64,000 bases of DNA, taken from assembly GCA_007859745.1 (NCBI GenBank), contig SMLU01000002.1, forward strand, positions 116,942-180,941, written 5' to 3'. Made by a program: the position numbers and the translations under genes. How positions within the stretch are numbered: the stretch's first letter is position 1; each line of letters opens with the position of its first letter. This DNA is from Phycisphaerae bacterium RAS1 (GTDB lineage: Bacteria; Planctomycetota; Phycisphaerae; UBA1845; Fen-1342). This document shows, one piece after another, positions 41,984 to 50,130 of this stretch. The notes beneath the pieces were generated by a model that worked only from the letters and a program-made list of their open reading frames with translations, had not been told where the DNA came from and did not search any database.

Positions 41984-42373
41984 CTAGGGCAAGATTTCAC
42001 ATGGGACCGTGAAGACGATCTGCTTGGCGGTGTTGTAACTTTCGCCTGTCGCGCCGCCGCTGAAGTCCGGCGTGCAGATGGAGCAGGGATCTTCATCCGG
42101 ACGGCACGCATACGATTTCCAGCAGGGAATGCTGCGAAGCTCGAAATCCTCCCACTCCTCGCCAGCGACAACGGAGACCTTTATGGTACAGTCGATGAAC
42201 TGCGATGGATTGCAGACTTGACCGTTGCAGGGCCCGCATGACCCCAAGGTACAGTCGCCGCAGAGATTTCCGGCGGGCGGTCCCGGATCAAAGCACTCTT
42301 GCGAGCCCTGCGCAAACGCCGATCCGACCACGACCATGCAAAACCAAACGAGGAACACCGCTCTCGTCAACAT
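41984..42373 (-). CDS. Small secreted Cys-rich protein
   Basis: 129 residues. Signal peptide 'FLVWFCMVVVGSAFAQ', then ten or more Cys ('NLCGDCTLGSCGPCNGQVC', 'RPDEDPCSICTPDF') that should form disulfides outside the cytoplasm. Strong 'ggagg' seven bases before the ATG. Six tandem 8-bp repeats lie directly upstream of that box, so expression might vary with copy number. Not recognised otherwise. Confidence 0.7.
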   Translation of the reverse strand: MLTRAVFLVWFCMVVVGSAFAQGSQECFDPGPPAGNLCGDCTLGSCGPCNGQVCNPSQFIDCTIKVSVVAGEEWEDFELRSIPCWKSYACRPDEDPCSICTPDFSGGATGESYNTAKQIVFTVPCEILP

Positions 42374-42389
42374 GACCTGTCCTCCGATT

Positions 42390-42437
42390 GGCAGAATGGC
42401 AGAATGGCAGAATGGCAGAATGGCAGATTGGCAGATT
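42390..42437. repeat. Octamer tandem repeat (6 x 8 bp)
   Basis: GGCAGAAT four times then GGCAGATT twice, without interruption. It lies five bases upstream of the ribosome binding site of the Cys-rich gene on the minus strand. Confidence 0.95.
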
Positions 42438-42574
42438 GGACCAACCTACCAAACATACACGATAACACACTATGAGGGAAAGTAGCACAGTTTAGCTGAC
42501 TGTCAAGCAAAAAACCAGCGAAAACGACTGCCGGCCGCGTTCAAACTCGCTATTCTTATTCTCTCGGAGCTCCC

Positions 42575-43627
42575 ATGAACGACTCCCGCAAAAAGCGCCT
42601 GCTGGACTACGCCTCGTGCGCCGGCTGAGCCGGCAAGTTGCCGCAAACCGGCCTGGCGCAGGTGCTGCGACAGTTGACGCCTCAGAAACATCCCGACCTG
42701 CTTGTCGGAACCGACTCGTTCGACGATGCGGGGGTGTTTCGTCTCAGCGACGAACTGGCGCTGGTGCAGACGCTCGATTTTTTTCCGCCGCTGGTCAATG
42801 ACCCGTACGAGTTCGGCCGCATCGCCGCGGCCAACGCACTGTCCGACGTGTACGCCATGGGCGGCGAGCCGCTGACGGCGATGAACATCGTCGGCTTTCC
42901 GGACAAGGAGCTGGACTACGGCGTGCTGGTTGAGATTCTTCGCGGCGGGGCCGATGCGGTGCGCGAAGCGGGGGCGGTTCTGGTCGGCGGCCACAGCGTG
43001 CGCGATGCCGAGGTGAAGTTCGGCCTGTCGGTCACCGGCCGCGTGCATCCCGATCGCATCTGGACCAATGCGTCGGCCCGGCCGGGCGACGTGCTGGTGC
43101 TGACCAAGCCGCTGGGCAGCGGCGTGCTGTGCAGCGCCGCCAAGAGCGGAAAGATGCCGGAATCGGACCTGGCCGAGGCGATCCGTGTCATGCGCACGCT
43201 GAACCGCGCCGCGCGCGACGCGGCGGCCGGCGCCGGCGTGCACGCCTGCACGGACGTCACCGGTTTTGGGCTGGTCGGCCATGTGTTCGAGATGGCTGAG
43301 GGCAGCGACGTGACGATCACGCTGCACGCCGCGCGCGTCCCGCTTATGGCCCGAACGCTGGAGTTTGCGCGGCAGGGGGTCCTGACGCGGACGGCCAAGG
43401 CGTCGGCGGAACACGTGGGCGCAAGGCTCGTGGTTGATCCGGGCGTCGAGGAGGCGCTGGCGGGTGTGCTGATGGACGCGCAGACGTCCGGCGGTCTGCT
43501 GCTGTCGCTACCGGCGGATCGCGCCGAGGCGCTCGTGCAATCCCTTCGCGCGGTCGCGACGCCGTGTGCGGCGGTTGTCGGGGAAGTCATGCCGACGGCG
43601 GACGTGCGCGTGATCGTACGTCCCTGA
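42575..43627 (+). CDS. selD: Selenide, water dikinase (selenophosphate synthetase) with selenocysteine
   Basis: 350 residues, read through TGA 42626-42628 as selenocysteine 18. The start 'MNDSRKKRLLDYASCAGUAG' followed by Lys21 puts Sec three residues before the essential Lys, exactly where E. coli SelD has catalytic Cys17 before Lys20. Downstream are 'GTDSFDDAGVFRLSDELALV', 'GGHSVRDAEVKFGLSVTG', 'ACTDVTGFGLVGHVFEMAEG' and 'DAQTSGGLLLSL', all SelD motifs. ATG 42575 has 'ggag' upstream; the next start (TTG 42638) would lose the active site. SelD makes selenophosphate for Sec synthesis, so this genome should use Sec. A stem-loop follows the UGA. Confidence 0.93.
42626..42660 (+). promoter_or_regulatory. 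Candidate bacterial SECIS element
   Basis: Directly after the in-frame TGA, GCCGGC (42629-42634) can pair with ACCGGCC-region bases (42648-42654), leaving an apical loop of ~13 bases. Position and size fit a bacterial SECIS hairpin read by SelB. Confidence 0.65.
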
Positions 43628-43667
43628 ACTCTTTCCGAGCCGCGACCGGGGAGCGGAGGCGTGTAGC

Positions 43668-43783
43668 GTGTAGGGTCCGCTGTGCGGACCACCCGTCGCG
43701 CAGGCGGGCGATCGCCCGAGCCGGCGCGTGGTCCGCACAGCGGACCCTACACTCTTGCGTGGTCCGCACAGCGGACCCTACAC
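43668..43783. repeat. 25-bp 'gtagggtccgc' repeat: one forward, two inverted copies
   Basis: Copies at 43668-43692, 43728-43752 and 43759-43783; the latter two are the exact reverse complement of the first. Each is itself partly palindromic. They lie between the convergent selD and beta-propeller genes. The 'agtagcgag' array continues to the stop of the beta-propeller gene. Confidence 0.9.
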
Positions 43784-43802
43784 GCTCGCTACTCTGAACT
43801 CG

Positions 43803-46040
43803 CTACTCTGAACTTCCGTCCGGCTGCGGCTCGTCCTCGGCGGGTTCGGGCGGCACCACACCGTCGTCGCCGCCGCCAATGAACCCCTCGTCATCGCCGG
43901 CGCCGGGCTCAAGCACGACGCTGCTGGTCTGGGTCAGGTTCGTGAGCGGCGCCGCGCGCAGCCCGCCGGGCGTCACGGCGAACAGGTGATCCGCGATGAT
44001 CACCGCTCGTCGCCACGGCGTGTAGTAGTACTCCTGCTGATCGGGCAGGACGGACGCGAGTCTGCCGCTCGGCTCAAAGCCATCGGCGGTCACGCGATAG
44101 CAGACGATGCCGTCGAAATCGGGGCCGACGAATTCGCTGTCGCGGCCGTCGCTGTACGGGTCAAAGTCATCGGGATAGAGCTGGGCCGGAATCGCGAGCA
44201 TGCCCGTTTCTTCAAGGAATGTGAAGGCCTTGTGATCGTAGCCGGCGTCGCTGTAGCTGAAGTAGCCGCCGAGCGAGAGCTGGTCGATGAGCCGCGGCGA
44301 AGAGAGATCGCTCACGTCAAAGAGCGAGAGCTGAACGCTCTTGACGACGGTTCCGCCCCAGGGGGCCGTGTCGGTTGAGCGGCCCAGGCCGATCAGCAGG
44401 TTGTCGCCCACGGGATGGAGATACTCGCTGTAGCCGGGAACCTCGAGCTCGCCTACGACGTGCGGAGCGGTCGGGTCCGAAAGGTCGATCGCGAAGAGCG
44501 GGTCGATCTGCTCGAACGTGACCAGGAAACACCGGTTGCCGAGGAATCGGGCGGCGAACATGCGCTCGTTGGGGGCGATGCCTTCGACGCTTCCGACGAC
44601 GTTCAACTCGCCGCCGTCCTGACTCAGCACGTACACCGCGCTGGAGGCTTGCGTCGGGTCGAGCGCGATTGAGACCACGCCGTCGGGATCGCTCTCGTCG
44701 TCGCGCGCCTGCTGCGGAGGCTTGGCCGGCTCTACCTGGCCGCCTTCTGAACCTTCGCTGGCGCCCGGGCCGTCCACCGCCACGCCGCCGCCGGAGCTTC
44801 CGACGCCCACGCTGCCCTCGCCGTCGAAGACGAAGAAGGCGCTGTTGTAGGTGGCGAGGCGCAGGAAGCCGTCATGCTCGCTGAGCGCGAACTGATTCAG
44901 CAGACGGCCGGGGGCGACGCCGCTGGCGACGTATTCCGCCACGCCGTCGTCGCCGAGCGCGAATTTGTGAACGACGGTCTGCTCGCGATAGTTGTCGCTG
45001 ATGTCGAACGTCGCATCGGTGAGGTACACCGCCTCGGTCGAGGCATAGATCGTGCCCGCGTTGGCCAGGACGGCGACCGAGCCGACCTGCCGCGACACGT
45101 CGGATGCATTGAGCGTGACGACCGCGGTCATGAAGTAGCCGTCGGGGTTCGAAGGATAGAGCCAGCTCTCCCATCCGACCATGGTCTCGGCGGCGCCATC
45201 GACGGTGACCTTCGGCAGCACGTCGGTCAGATCGAGTTCGGCCATCCGCTGCGGCGTCGGATTCAGCGGCAGCTCGGGTGCGACGGAGATGATCAGGATG
45301 AGCTTGCCGTTGATGAGCCGCGACGTGGCAAGCGAGCCTTCCAGCTCCACTTCGTGAGCGATGGTCGGCGCCGCCGGGTCCGTGATGTCGATTTGCGTGA
45401 CGGTGAGCGAGTTGTTCTGGTAGTAGGGGGGCCAGATGGCGATTTCGGCTCCGCCAAAGCCGGGGTCGAGCGCGTAGTTGGCCCAGTTCTGACCGATCGC
45501 GAGCACCGTGTCGCCCAGCAGGTAGAGCGAGTCAACCCGCGCGTTCAGCTCGACCTGGCCGATTTCCGCCAGGTCGCCGGCGGGGTCGGCGTTGATGATT
45601 CTCAGCGTGCGGCCGCGGGCAAGGAAGATGTGCTCGCCGTCGTTCTTGACGACGTCGCTCTCGTCGACGCCGGCTTCCTGCAGGTTGGTCGTGCTGTAGG
45701 GCGTGCCGCTGGCGTTGTCGCCGTCGCCGCCGGTTGCAGTGCCTTCGCCGTCCCCGCCGGCGGCGGCGTCATCGCTTGCGACCGGGGGCAGCGGCCCGCC
45801 GACGCCGAACTCTTCCTGGACATTCCGGTCGCCGCCGTGCGGCGCAGCCTGCTCCCTGAAGTAGGAAAGCAACTGGTCGGGCGAATCGAACGGCTTCAGG
45901 ATTGGTTTGACGGTCGGTGGCGTGGTGTTGTCGTTGGTGTTGTCGCCCGGAGGGTTGTTCGTCTGCGGGCAGCCGGCGACCATCGCCAGCGCCACGGCCG
46001 CCAGGCACGCGAGGCGTGTGAAACGGAGAATCGATGTCAT
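43803..46040 (-). CDS. Beta-propeller domain lipoprotein (PF09826-like)
   Basis: 745 residues from ATG 46040; lipobox 'LAMVAGC'. After a low-complexity Asn/Thr linker comes 'TTNLQEAGVDESDVVKNDGE', the signature of the secreted beta-propeller family ('E.NVQVAGVDEADIVKTDG'). Many propeller strands follow ('IFLARGRTLRIINADPAGDL', 'LSLFDVSDLSSPRLIDQLSL'). Gly/Asp-rich loops are inserted. Family members are surface proteins of unknown function, sometimes with protease-related roles. The last residues and stop are encoded by the 'agttcagagtagcgag' repeat. Confidence 0.85.
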   Translation of the reverse strand: MTSILRFTRLACLAAVALAMVAGCPQTNNPPGDNTNDNTTPPTVKPILKPFDSPDQLLSYFREQAAPHGGDRNVQEEFGVGGPLPPVASDDAAAGGDGEGTATGGDGDNASGTPYSTTNLQEAGVDESDVVKNDGEHIFLARGRTLRIINADPAGDLAEIGQVELNARVDSLYLLGDTVLAIGQNWANYALDPGFGGAEIAIWPPYYQNNSLTVTQIDITDPAAPTIAHEVELEGSLATSRLINGKLILIISVAPELPLNPTPQRMAELDLTDVLPKVTVDGAAETMVGWESWLYPSNPDGYFMTAVVTLNASDVSRQVGSVAVLANAGTIYASTEAVYLTDATFDISDNYREQTVVHKFALGDDGVAEYVASGVAPGRLLNQFALSEHDGFLRLATYNSAFFVFDGEGSVGVGSSGGGVAVDGPGASEGSEGGQVEPAKPPQQARDDESDPDGVVSIALDPTQASSAVYVLSQDGGELNVVGSVEGIAPNERMFAARFLGNRCFLVTFEQIDPLFAIDLSDPTAPHVVGELEVPGYSEYLHPVGDNLLIGLGRSTDTAPWGGTVVKSVQLSLFDVSDLSSPRLIDQLSLGGYFSYSDAGYDHKAFTFLEETGMLAIPAQLYPDDFDPYSDGRDSEFVGPDFDGIVCYRVTADGFEPSGRLASVLPDQQEYYYTPWRRAVIIADHLFAVTPGGLRAAPLTNLTQTSSVVLEPGAGDDEGFIGGGDDGVVPPEPAEDEPQPDGSSE

Positions 46041-46431
46041 GGCAGGCACTCCTGCTTGGGGTGGATTCATCTTCTCAAGCGACGGCGGCGTGCTGCGCTC
46101 TCTCAATATTTCGGCAAGTCCGGGACGACGCCGTCACGGGCAGTCTGCGACTACGCCGTGGCAGGCAGGCGTTATCGCCCCCGCCGGGCACGGGCGCAGC
46201 ATCCGCATGCTGGATTGTACGATCCAATGGTCTGTCCTGCCGATTCTGGGGGAGCGATCTCTGGACGGTTTCGATGTCGCCGAGGAGGCAAAGAGCGGCC
46301 GGAGGCTGGTCCCCCGGGAATCCCCTCGGACTCCCGCAAGACTGACCCACTGCCTAATTCCGCGCGCGGCTTTACGCCGTCGCGCCGGGTCGTGATACTA
46401 AGCCGCCGTCAGACGACCGTCGGAGATTCCG
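46041..46431. other. Intergenic region between divergent lipoprotein and tssE
   Basis: No coding frame is convincing. It must hold two divergent promoters; the one for tssE is proposed separately. Confidence 0.4.
46371..46399 (+). promoter_or_regulatory. Possible sigma-70 promoter for tssE
   Basis: TTTACG (46371-46376) and GATACT (46394-46399) are 17 bases apart, four of six matches each, with the -10 box 33 bases before the tssE start. Confidence 0.4.
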
Positions 46432-46845
46432 ATGCCGGTGCAACGTACGCTGCTGGAGCGAATCCGTCGTCCCGGGCCGAGCGGGGCGCGGCAGCTCCGC
46501 GTCTCCGCGGGTGAGGTGTCGGATTCGATCCTGAAGAATCTCCAGGACATCCTGAACACGGCGCAGGGCAACTGCCTGATCGATCACAACTACGGCCTGC
46601 CGCACATGACGGCCATCCGCAGCGCCATGCCGCGCTCGATCGCCAGCTTCGAGGCGGCCATCCGGACGACCATCGAAAAGTTCGAGCCGCGGCTGAAAAA
46701 CGTGCGCGTGGTTCACGCTCCCAAGCGCAGCGACGGGATGGAGCTGCGGTTCGATATTTCGGGGGTGGTGATCGACGAAGACGGCCGGACGACAGTGCGG
46801 TTTCAGACCTTTGCGGACGAGGATGGGAAGTTAGTGGTGAAGTAG
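46432..46845 (+). CDS. tssE: Type VI secretion baseplate subunit TssE (gp25-like)
   Basis: 137 residues. 'QRTLLERIRRPGPSGARQLR', 'SILKNLQDILNTAQGNCLID' and 'NYGLPHMTAIRSA' then 'IRTTIEKFEPRLKNVRV' match the gp25/TssE lysozyme-like baseplate protein ('LL.TR.G'/'yGLpd' motif). It joins the baseplate wedge to the sheath. First of three baseplate genes in order E-F-G; the gap to tssF holds a 120-bp inverted microrepeat. Confidence 0.87.
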   Translation: MPVQRTLLERIRRPGPSGARQLRVSAGEVSDSILKNLQDILNTAQGNCLIDHNYGLPHMTAIRSAMPRSIASFEAAIRTTIEKFEPRLKNVRVVHAPKRSDGMELRFDISGVVIDEDGRTTVRFQTFADEDGKLVVK

Positions 46846-46965
46846 CGAGTAGCAAGTGAGTAGCGAGTTAAGAGTAGCGAGTAGCGAGTTGAAAGCACAC
46901 GCAATTCGGCCGCTTCGCCGCTTTTCACTCGCTACTCGCTACTCGCTGCTCTGAACTACTCCGGA
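46845..46965. repeat. 'agtagcgagt' array facing its inverted copy
   Basis: Purine-rich units from ~46,845 to 46,895 are answered by 'actcgctactcgct' units from ~46,922 to 46,958. It fills the whole tssE-tssF gap and can fold into a long hairpin. Confidence 0.85.
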
Positions 46966-46971
46966 GCAATC

Positions 46972-48729
46972 GTGTACAACACGTACTACCAGGAAGAGCT
47001 CGATTTCCTGCGCGACATGGGCCGCGAATTCGCCGCGGCGCATCCCAAGGTGGCCCACTACCTTGAGACCGCCGGCACCGACCCCGATGTCGAACGGCTC
47101 CTGCAGGGCGTGGCCTTCCTGACCGGCCGCGTTCGCCAGAAGCTCGACGACGAAATCCCCGAGCTGTTCCAGTCGATGATGTCGCTGCTCTGGCCGCACT
47201 ACCTGCGGCCCGTGCCTTCGACCGGCATCCTCCAATTCCAGCCGGCGATGGAGCAGATCAGCGAAGTCACCGTCGTGCCGCGCGGCACCGAAGTGGAGTC
47301 GGTTCCCGTCGACGGCACCGCCTGCCGCTTCCGCACCTGCTACGACACGGAGCTCTGCCCGATCGAGCTGGATCACGCCGAGATCGAGATGCCGATGGCG
47401 GCCGAGGCGCGGCTGCGCATCCGGCTGAAGTCGGCCGGCAAGGTGCCGATCGAGAAGATGAAGCTGAAGCGCGTGCGCTTCTTCCTGGCGGACGAGGTCG
47501 TCAAAGCTTCGGGGCTTTACCTCTGGTTGCGGCGCTACGGACGGCATCTGGAAGTGCGCAATCCGGACACCGACCGGTCCTACAAGGTTCCGATCGACGC
47601 CGTGCAGGTGGGCGGGTTCGGAAAGGACGAGGCGATCCTGCCCTATCCGGACCACTCGTTCGTCGGCTACCGGCTGCTGCAGGAGTACTTCACCTGTCCG
47701 TCGAAGTTCTTCTTCCTTGATTTCACCGGGCTGGAGCGCGCCGGCGTGATTCAGGCCGCGTCGCGGCTCGAGCTGGTCGTGCCCTTTTCGCGGCGGCCGG
47801 ACGATTCGCTACGGATCAACAAGGACTCGCTGCGTCTGTTCTGCTGCCCGATCGTAAACCTGTTCAAGCACGCGGCGGACGGCATTCGCGTCGACCACAC
47901 CCGCACGCAGTACCGCATCCGTCCCAGCACGGTCGGTTCGCTGCCCGAGCACTACGAAATCTACTCGGTCGACAAGGTCGTCGGCCTGATTCAGGGCGAG
48001 GCGCAGCGCCGCGTCTACCCGCCGCTGCACGCGTTTCAGCACGCGGTCGGCGCCAGCGGCGAGAACATCTACTACCAGGCGCGGCTGTACGAAGCGGTCG
48101 TGGGCGAGGGCACCGACACGTACATCTCGTTTGTGTCCGCCGATCAGAAATTCGTCGTTCCGCCGACGGAGACCATTTCGATCGACCTGACCTGCTCGAA
48201 CCGCAACCTGGCGTCGCGGCTGAAGGTGGGCGACGTGAAGGCCCCGACCGCCACGTCGCCGGAGTTCGCCAAGTTCCGCAACATCACGCCCATCGCCCGC
48301 TCGCTGCGGCCGCCCCTGGGCAAGGGGCTGCACTGGCGGCTGATCTCGCACCTGTCGCTGAATTACCTGTCGCTACGCTCAGTCGAGGCGCTGCGCGGCA
48401 TTCTTGAGCTGTACAACTACCAGGCGGTCTACGACCGGCAGGCGGCCCGCGAGAACATCCTGCGGCTGGAGGGGCTGGTGGCGATGGAATCCAAGCCGGT
48501 GGAGCGGCTGATCCGCGGCTCGCCCATCCGCGGATTGAATATTCACCTGGACATGGCCGAGGGCAACTTCGCCGGCGAAGGCGACATGTATGTATTCGCG
48601 ACGGTCTTGAACGAGTTCTTCGCCCTGTACGCGTCGATCAACGCCTTCACCGAGCTCAACGTCCGCGGGACGAAGTTCGGAGAGGTGTACAAGTGGCCGC
48701 TACGGATCGGGCAGCAGACGATCATGTAG
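46972..48729 (+). CDS. tssF: Type VI secretion baseplate subunit TssF
   Basis: 585 residues from GTG 46972. The N-terminus 'YYQEELDFLRDMGREFAAAH' with 'PKVAHYLETAGTDPDVERLL' is diagnostic for TssF, as are 'LPYPDHSFVGYRLLQEYFTC' and 'FFFLDFTGLE', and the C-terminal 'RGLNIHLDMAEGNFAGEGDM' followed by 'FFALYASINAFTEL'. TssF trimers with TssG form the baseplate core that anchors VgrG and sheath. The length is usual for the family. Confidence 0.93.
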   Translation: MYNTYYQEELDFLRDMGREFAAAHPKVAHYLETAGTDPDVERLLQGVAFLTGRVRQKLDDEIPELFQSMMSLLWPHYLRPVPSTGILQFQPAMEQISEVTVVPRGTEVESVPVDGTACRFRTCYDTELCPIELDHAEIEMPMAAEARLRIRLKSAGKVPIEKMKLKRVRFFLADEVVKASGLYLWLRRYGRHLEVRNPDTDRSYKVPIDAVQVGGFGKDEAILPYPDHSFVGYRLLQEYFTCPSKFFFLDFTGLERAGVIQAASRLELVVPFSRRPDDSLRINKDSLRLFCCPIVNLFKHAADGIRVDHTRTQYRIRPSTVGSLPEHYEIYSVDKVVGLIQGEAQRRVYPPLHAFQHAVGASGENIYYQARLYEAVVGEGTDTYISFVSADQKFVVPPTETISIDLTCSNRNLASRLKVGDVKAPTATSPEFAKFRNITPIARSLRPPLGKGLHWRLISHLSLNYLSLRSVEALRGILELYNYQAVYDRQAARENILRLEGLVAMESKPVERLIRGSPIRGLNIHLDMAEGNFAGEGDMYVFATVLNEFFALYASINAFTELNVRGTKFGEVYKWPLRIGQQTIM

Positions 48730-48778
48730 CGGCCGGCCCCCGTGCCGGCCGGAGACCGCTCGACACCGGCCGGTCTGT

Positions 48779-48874
48779 CCGAACCCGCCGCGCCAAGCGG
48801 CGGGGTGGCGTCCCGCAGTCGGCGACGTCACGAACGCCCGAAACTCACCCCGCCGCTTGGCGCGGCGGGTTCTG
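48779..48874. repeat. Inverted pair of 31-bp REP-like repeats, copy 5
   Basis: Arms at 48,779-48,809 and 48,844-48,874 flank a 34-bp spacer. It sits inside the tssF-tssG gap of a presumed operon, which it could cut into two expression units. Confidence 0.85.
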
Positions 48875-48945
48875 ACAGATCGGCGACCGAAGCGCCTCGC
48901 TGAAGGCGACTGCCTGCGACGGGCAAGACGCCCGTCGCACCCAAA

Positions 48946-49977
48946 GTGAGTGATATGAGCTGGCCCTGGAAACCCAACCACCCGCTGGCCTCGTGGGCGC
49001 TCAAGCACCCGCGCGACTTCGAGTTTTTTCAGCTCGCGCATCTGATCGAGCGCGCCCGCCCGGAGATGGCCCGGCTCGGTGAGCACGGCCCGCCGGCGGA
49101 CGAGCCGCTGAGGATGCGTCCCGCGCTGTCGCTGGGTTTTCCGGCGGCGGATATCGACGCCTCGGAGTGGCGCGAGGATCAGGACGCCGAAGGCAAGCTG
49201 CAACTGACGCTGACGTTCCTGGGCCTCTATGGCAGCAACTCGCCCTTGGCGACCCACTTCACCGAGTCCCTGCTGGATGAGCAGGATGACGACATTCGCG
49301 TGCGCGAGTTCGTCGACCTGTTTCATCATCGCGTCTACTCCCTGCTCTTTCGGGTTTGGAAGAAATATCGCTACTACATCACGTTCAACGGTTACGGCAC
49401 CGACGCCATCTCGCAGATCGTCCGCGGTTTCCTGGGCGCCGCCACCAAGGACACCGCCGAGCAGCTCACCGTCTCCCCGCTGCGGCTCTTCCGCTACATC
49501 GGGCTGATCACTCAAAGGCCGCGCTCGGCGGCGGGCCTGGCGGGATTGCTGCGAGACTTTTTCGAGAACATCCCCTTTGACGTGGAGCAGTGCGTCGGCC
49601 GCTGGCTGGTCATCGACGACGCAGACATGAACCGGATGGGCGGGCGGAACTGCTCGCTGGGCCGCGACATGCTGCTGGGCGAGCGCGTCTACGACCGCGC
49701 CGGAAAATACCGCATCAAGATCGGCCCGGTGGGGCTGGATCACTACATTCGATTCCTGCCCAACGGGGACGAACTCGACGCGCTCCGCGAAGTGGCCAGC
49801 TACTACTGCGGGGATCCGCTCCTGTTCGACGTGCAGGTAACGCTCAAGGGCGAAGAAGTGCCTGAGCTGCCGCTGGGCGGGGTGGGACAGATCGGGCGGC
49901 TGGGATGGACCGGTTGGGCCAAGACCCGGGGAATGGGCGATCAGTCGGTCATTTTCAATGTCCCCGCCAAGGGCTAG
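48946..49977 (+). CDS. tssG: Type VI secretion baseplate subunit TssG
   Basis: 343 residues from GTG 48946 (ATG 48955 is the other choice). 'RDFEFFQLAHLIERARPEMA', 'LSLGFPAADI', 'LTLTFLGLYGSNSPLATHFT' and 'REFVDLFHHRVYSLLFRVWK' are the conserved TssG N-terminal motifs; 'RIKIGPVGLDHYIRFLPNGD' is the typical C-terminal one. TssG binds the TssF dimer in the wedge. No tssK, vipA/B, clpV, hcp or vgrG lies in the window; those genes should be elsewhere or upstream of none of these. Confidence 0.93.
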   Translation: MSDMSWPWKPNHPLASWALKHPRDFEFFQLAHLIERARPEMARLGEHGPPADEPLRMRPALSLGFPAADIDASEWREDQDAEGKLQLTLTFLGLYGSNSPLATHFTESLLDEQDDDIRVREFVDLFHHRVYSLLFRVWKKYRYYITFNGYGTDAISQIVRGFLGAATKDTAEQLTVSPLRLFRYIGLITQRPRSAAGLAGLLRDFFENIPFDVEQCVGRWLVIDDADMNRMGGRNCSLGRDMLLGERVYDRAGKYRIKIGPVGLDHYIRFLPNGDELDALREVASYYCGDPLLFDVQVTLKGEEVPELPLGGVGQIGRLGWTGWAKTRGMGDQSVIFNVPAKG

Positions 49978-49997
49978 CCAGCTCTCGCGTTCGCACC

Positions 49998-50049
49998 GGG
50001 AGCATACGGCGTCCCGCCGTTGCGCACCGGCGAGACGCCGATGCTTCCC
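49998..50049. repeat. Palindromic repeat, 'gggagcat..ggcgtc' family
   Basis: An imperfect copy of the palindrome at 17,757-17,808, lying between tssG and the GspF-family gene. Confidence 0.75.
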
Positions 50050-50130
50050 GAAAACGTCAATTGCGGAGCCACTTGGGCTTGCTAATAATGTTGTACAGGT
50101 CGCGCCCGCCACGGCGCTTGGAGTCTTGCC

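Noticed and set aside
40716-41987. A 423-codon plus-strand frame opposite the AUU-started secreted protein
   Set aside because: The minus frame has a signal peptide with a ribosome binding site and better protein-like composition; the plus frame lacks both.
42626-42628. TGA in selD as a nonsense mutation making a pseudogene
   Set aside because: It sits exactly at the catalytic Cys position, the rest of the frame is intact, and a hairpin follows, which fits selenocysteine better.
42503-43414. A 303-codon minus-strand frame opposite selD
   Set aside because: Antisense shadow; selD is certain.
2888-48874. CRISPR-like reading of 31-bp repeats with ~35-bp unique spacers
   Set aside because: The repeats are in inverted, not direct, orientation, occur as single pairs at scattered sites, and no cas gene is present.
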